Assembly (NCBI GenBank): GCA_020698575.1
Contig: CM036254.1
Coordinates: 27,432,526 to 27,496,525 of the forward strand
Source: Bostrychus sinensis
Lineage: Eukaryota; Chordata; Actinopteri; Gobiiformes; Eleotridae
Reading direction: 5' to 3'
Length of the DNA stretch: 64,000 nt
This document shows, one piece after another, positions 63,768-64,000 of this stretch (position 1 is the stretch's first letter; each line of letters opens with the position of its first letter). The notes beneath the pieces are model-generated. The model searched no databases, had not been told where the DNA came from, and saw only the letters and a program-made list of their open reading frames with translations. The translations under genes were made by a program, and so were the position numbers.

Positions 63768-64000
63768 ACTGCACTGTACGTTTTGGACTTTTATTTTGAT
63801 AGTGATACACACACCACAGCAAGATTAGATCAGCTACATACTCATGTGCTTTACTTCAAAATGCAAGTGTACTTGAGTAAAAAAGTCTAGCTATAAAAAA
63901 AGAAACGTTTAGATGAAAGAAAAATATAATACTGGTACACAATGAACCATGACACAAATAAATACAAATACAATAAATAAAACATTAACAAGTTCTAATC

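Noticed and set aside
1..64000. CRISPR array, prokaryotic operon or phage system
   Set aside because: The sequence is plainly vertebrate, with spliced exons and SINE/MITE repeats. No regularly spaced direct repeats with unique spacers are present. The tandem arrays seen are minisatellites.

Overview
The window is vertebrate nuclear DNA, almost certainly from a teleost fish. It is AT-rich, has spliced genes with long introns, and is full of repeat types typical of fish: a 5S-rRNA-derived SINE, tRNA-derived SINEs, hAT-type MITEs with 8-bp target-site duplications, a decayed Tc1-like transposase, a solo LTR and truncated LINE tails. No bacterial, phage or CRISPR feature is present. The species cannot be named from this sequence.

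The one gene I can identify with confidence is on the minus strand. It is the 3' third of cfap46 (cilia and flagella associated protein 46, formerly TTC40), a subunit of the C1d projection of the central apparatus of motile cilia. I resolved 22 consecutive exons between 63289 and 31849. All intron phases agree and together they read about 890 codons in one frame to a TGA stop. The 5' two thirds of the gene lie beyond the right edge. Several blocks match human CFAP46 as I recall it, for example LLELPLEALSV, VSRDFSLQ, FDFS, LLQHSEDR and IVLNQW.

Layout: 1-31848 is gene-poor and lies downstream of cfap46. It holds MITEs, SINEs, LINE fragments, microsatellites, a pair of ~255-bp direct repeats, a perfect 24-bp hairpin, candidate conserved non-coding blocks and one weak candidate first exon at 4544-4616. 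31849-34562 holds the last four cfap46 exons. 34563-43551 is a 9-kb intron filled with repeats. 43552-45716 holds five exons. 45717-51226 is an intron containing a solo LTR and a long nested hairpin. 51227-63289 holds the remaining 13 exons, with hAT MITEs and SINEs in the introns. 63290-64000 is an intron with another MITE.

The most interesting biological observation is that the C-terminal part of the cfap46 product follows the motif order of a CHAT/separase-like caspase-fold domain, but the catalytic His and Cys positions are replaced. With the known N-terminal TPRs this would make CFAP46 a TPR plus pseudo-CHAT protein. This is inference from motif reading and needs a profile or structure comparison.
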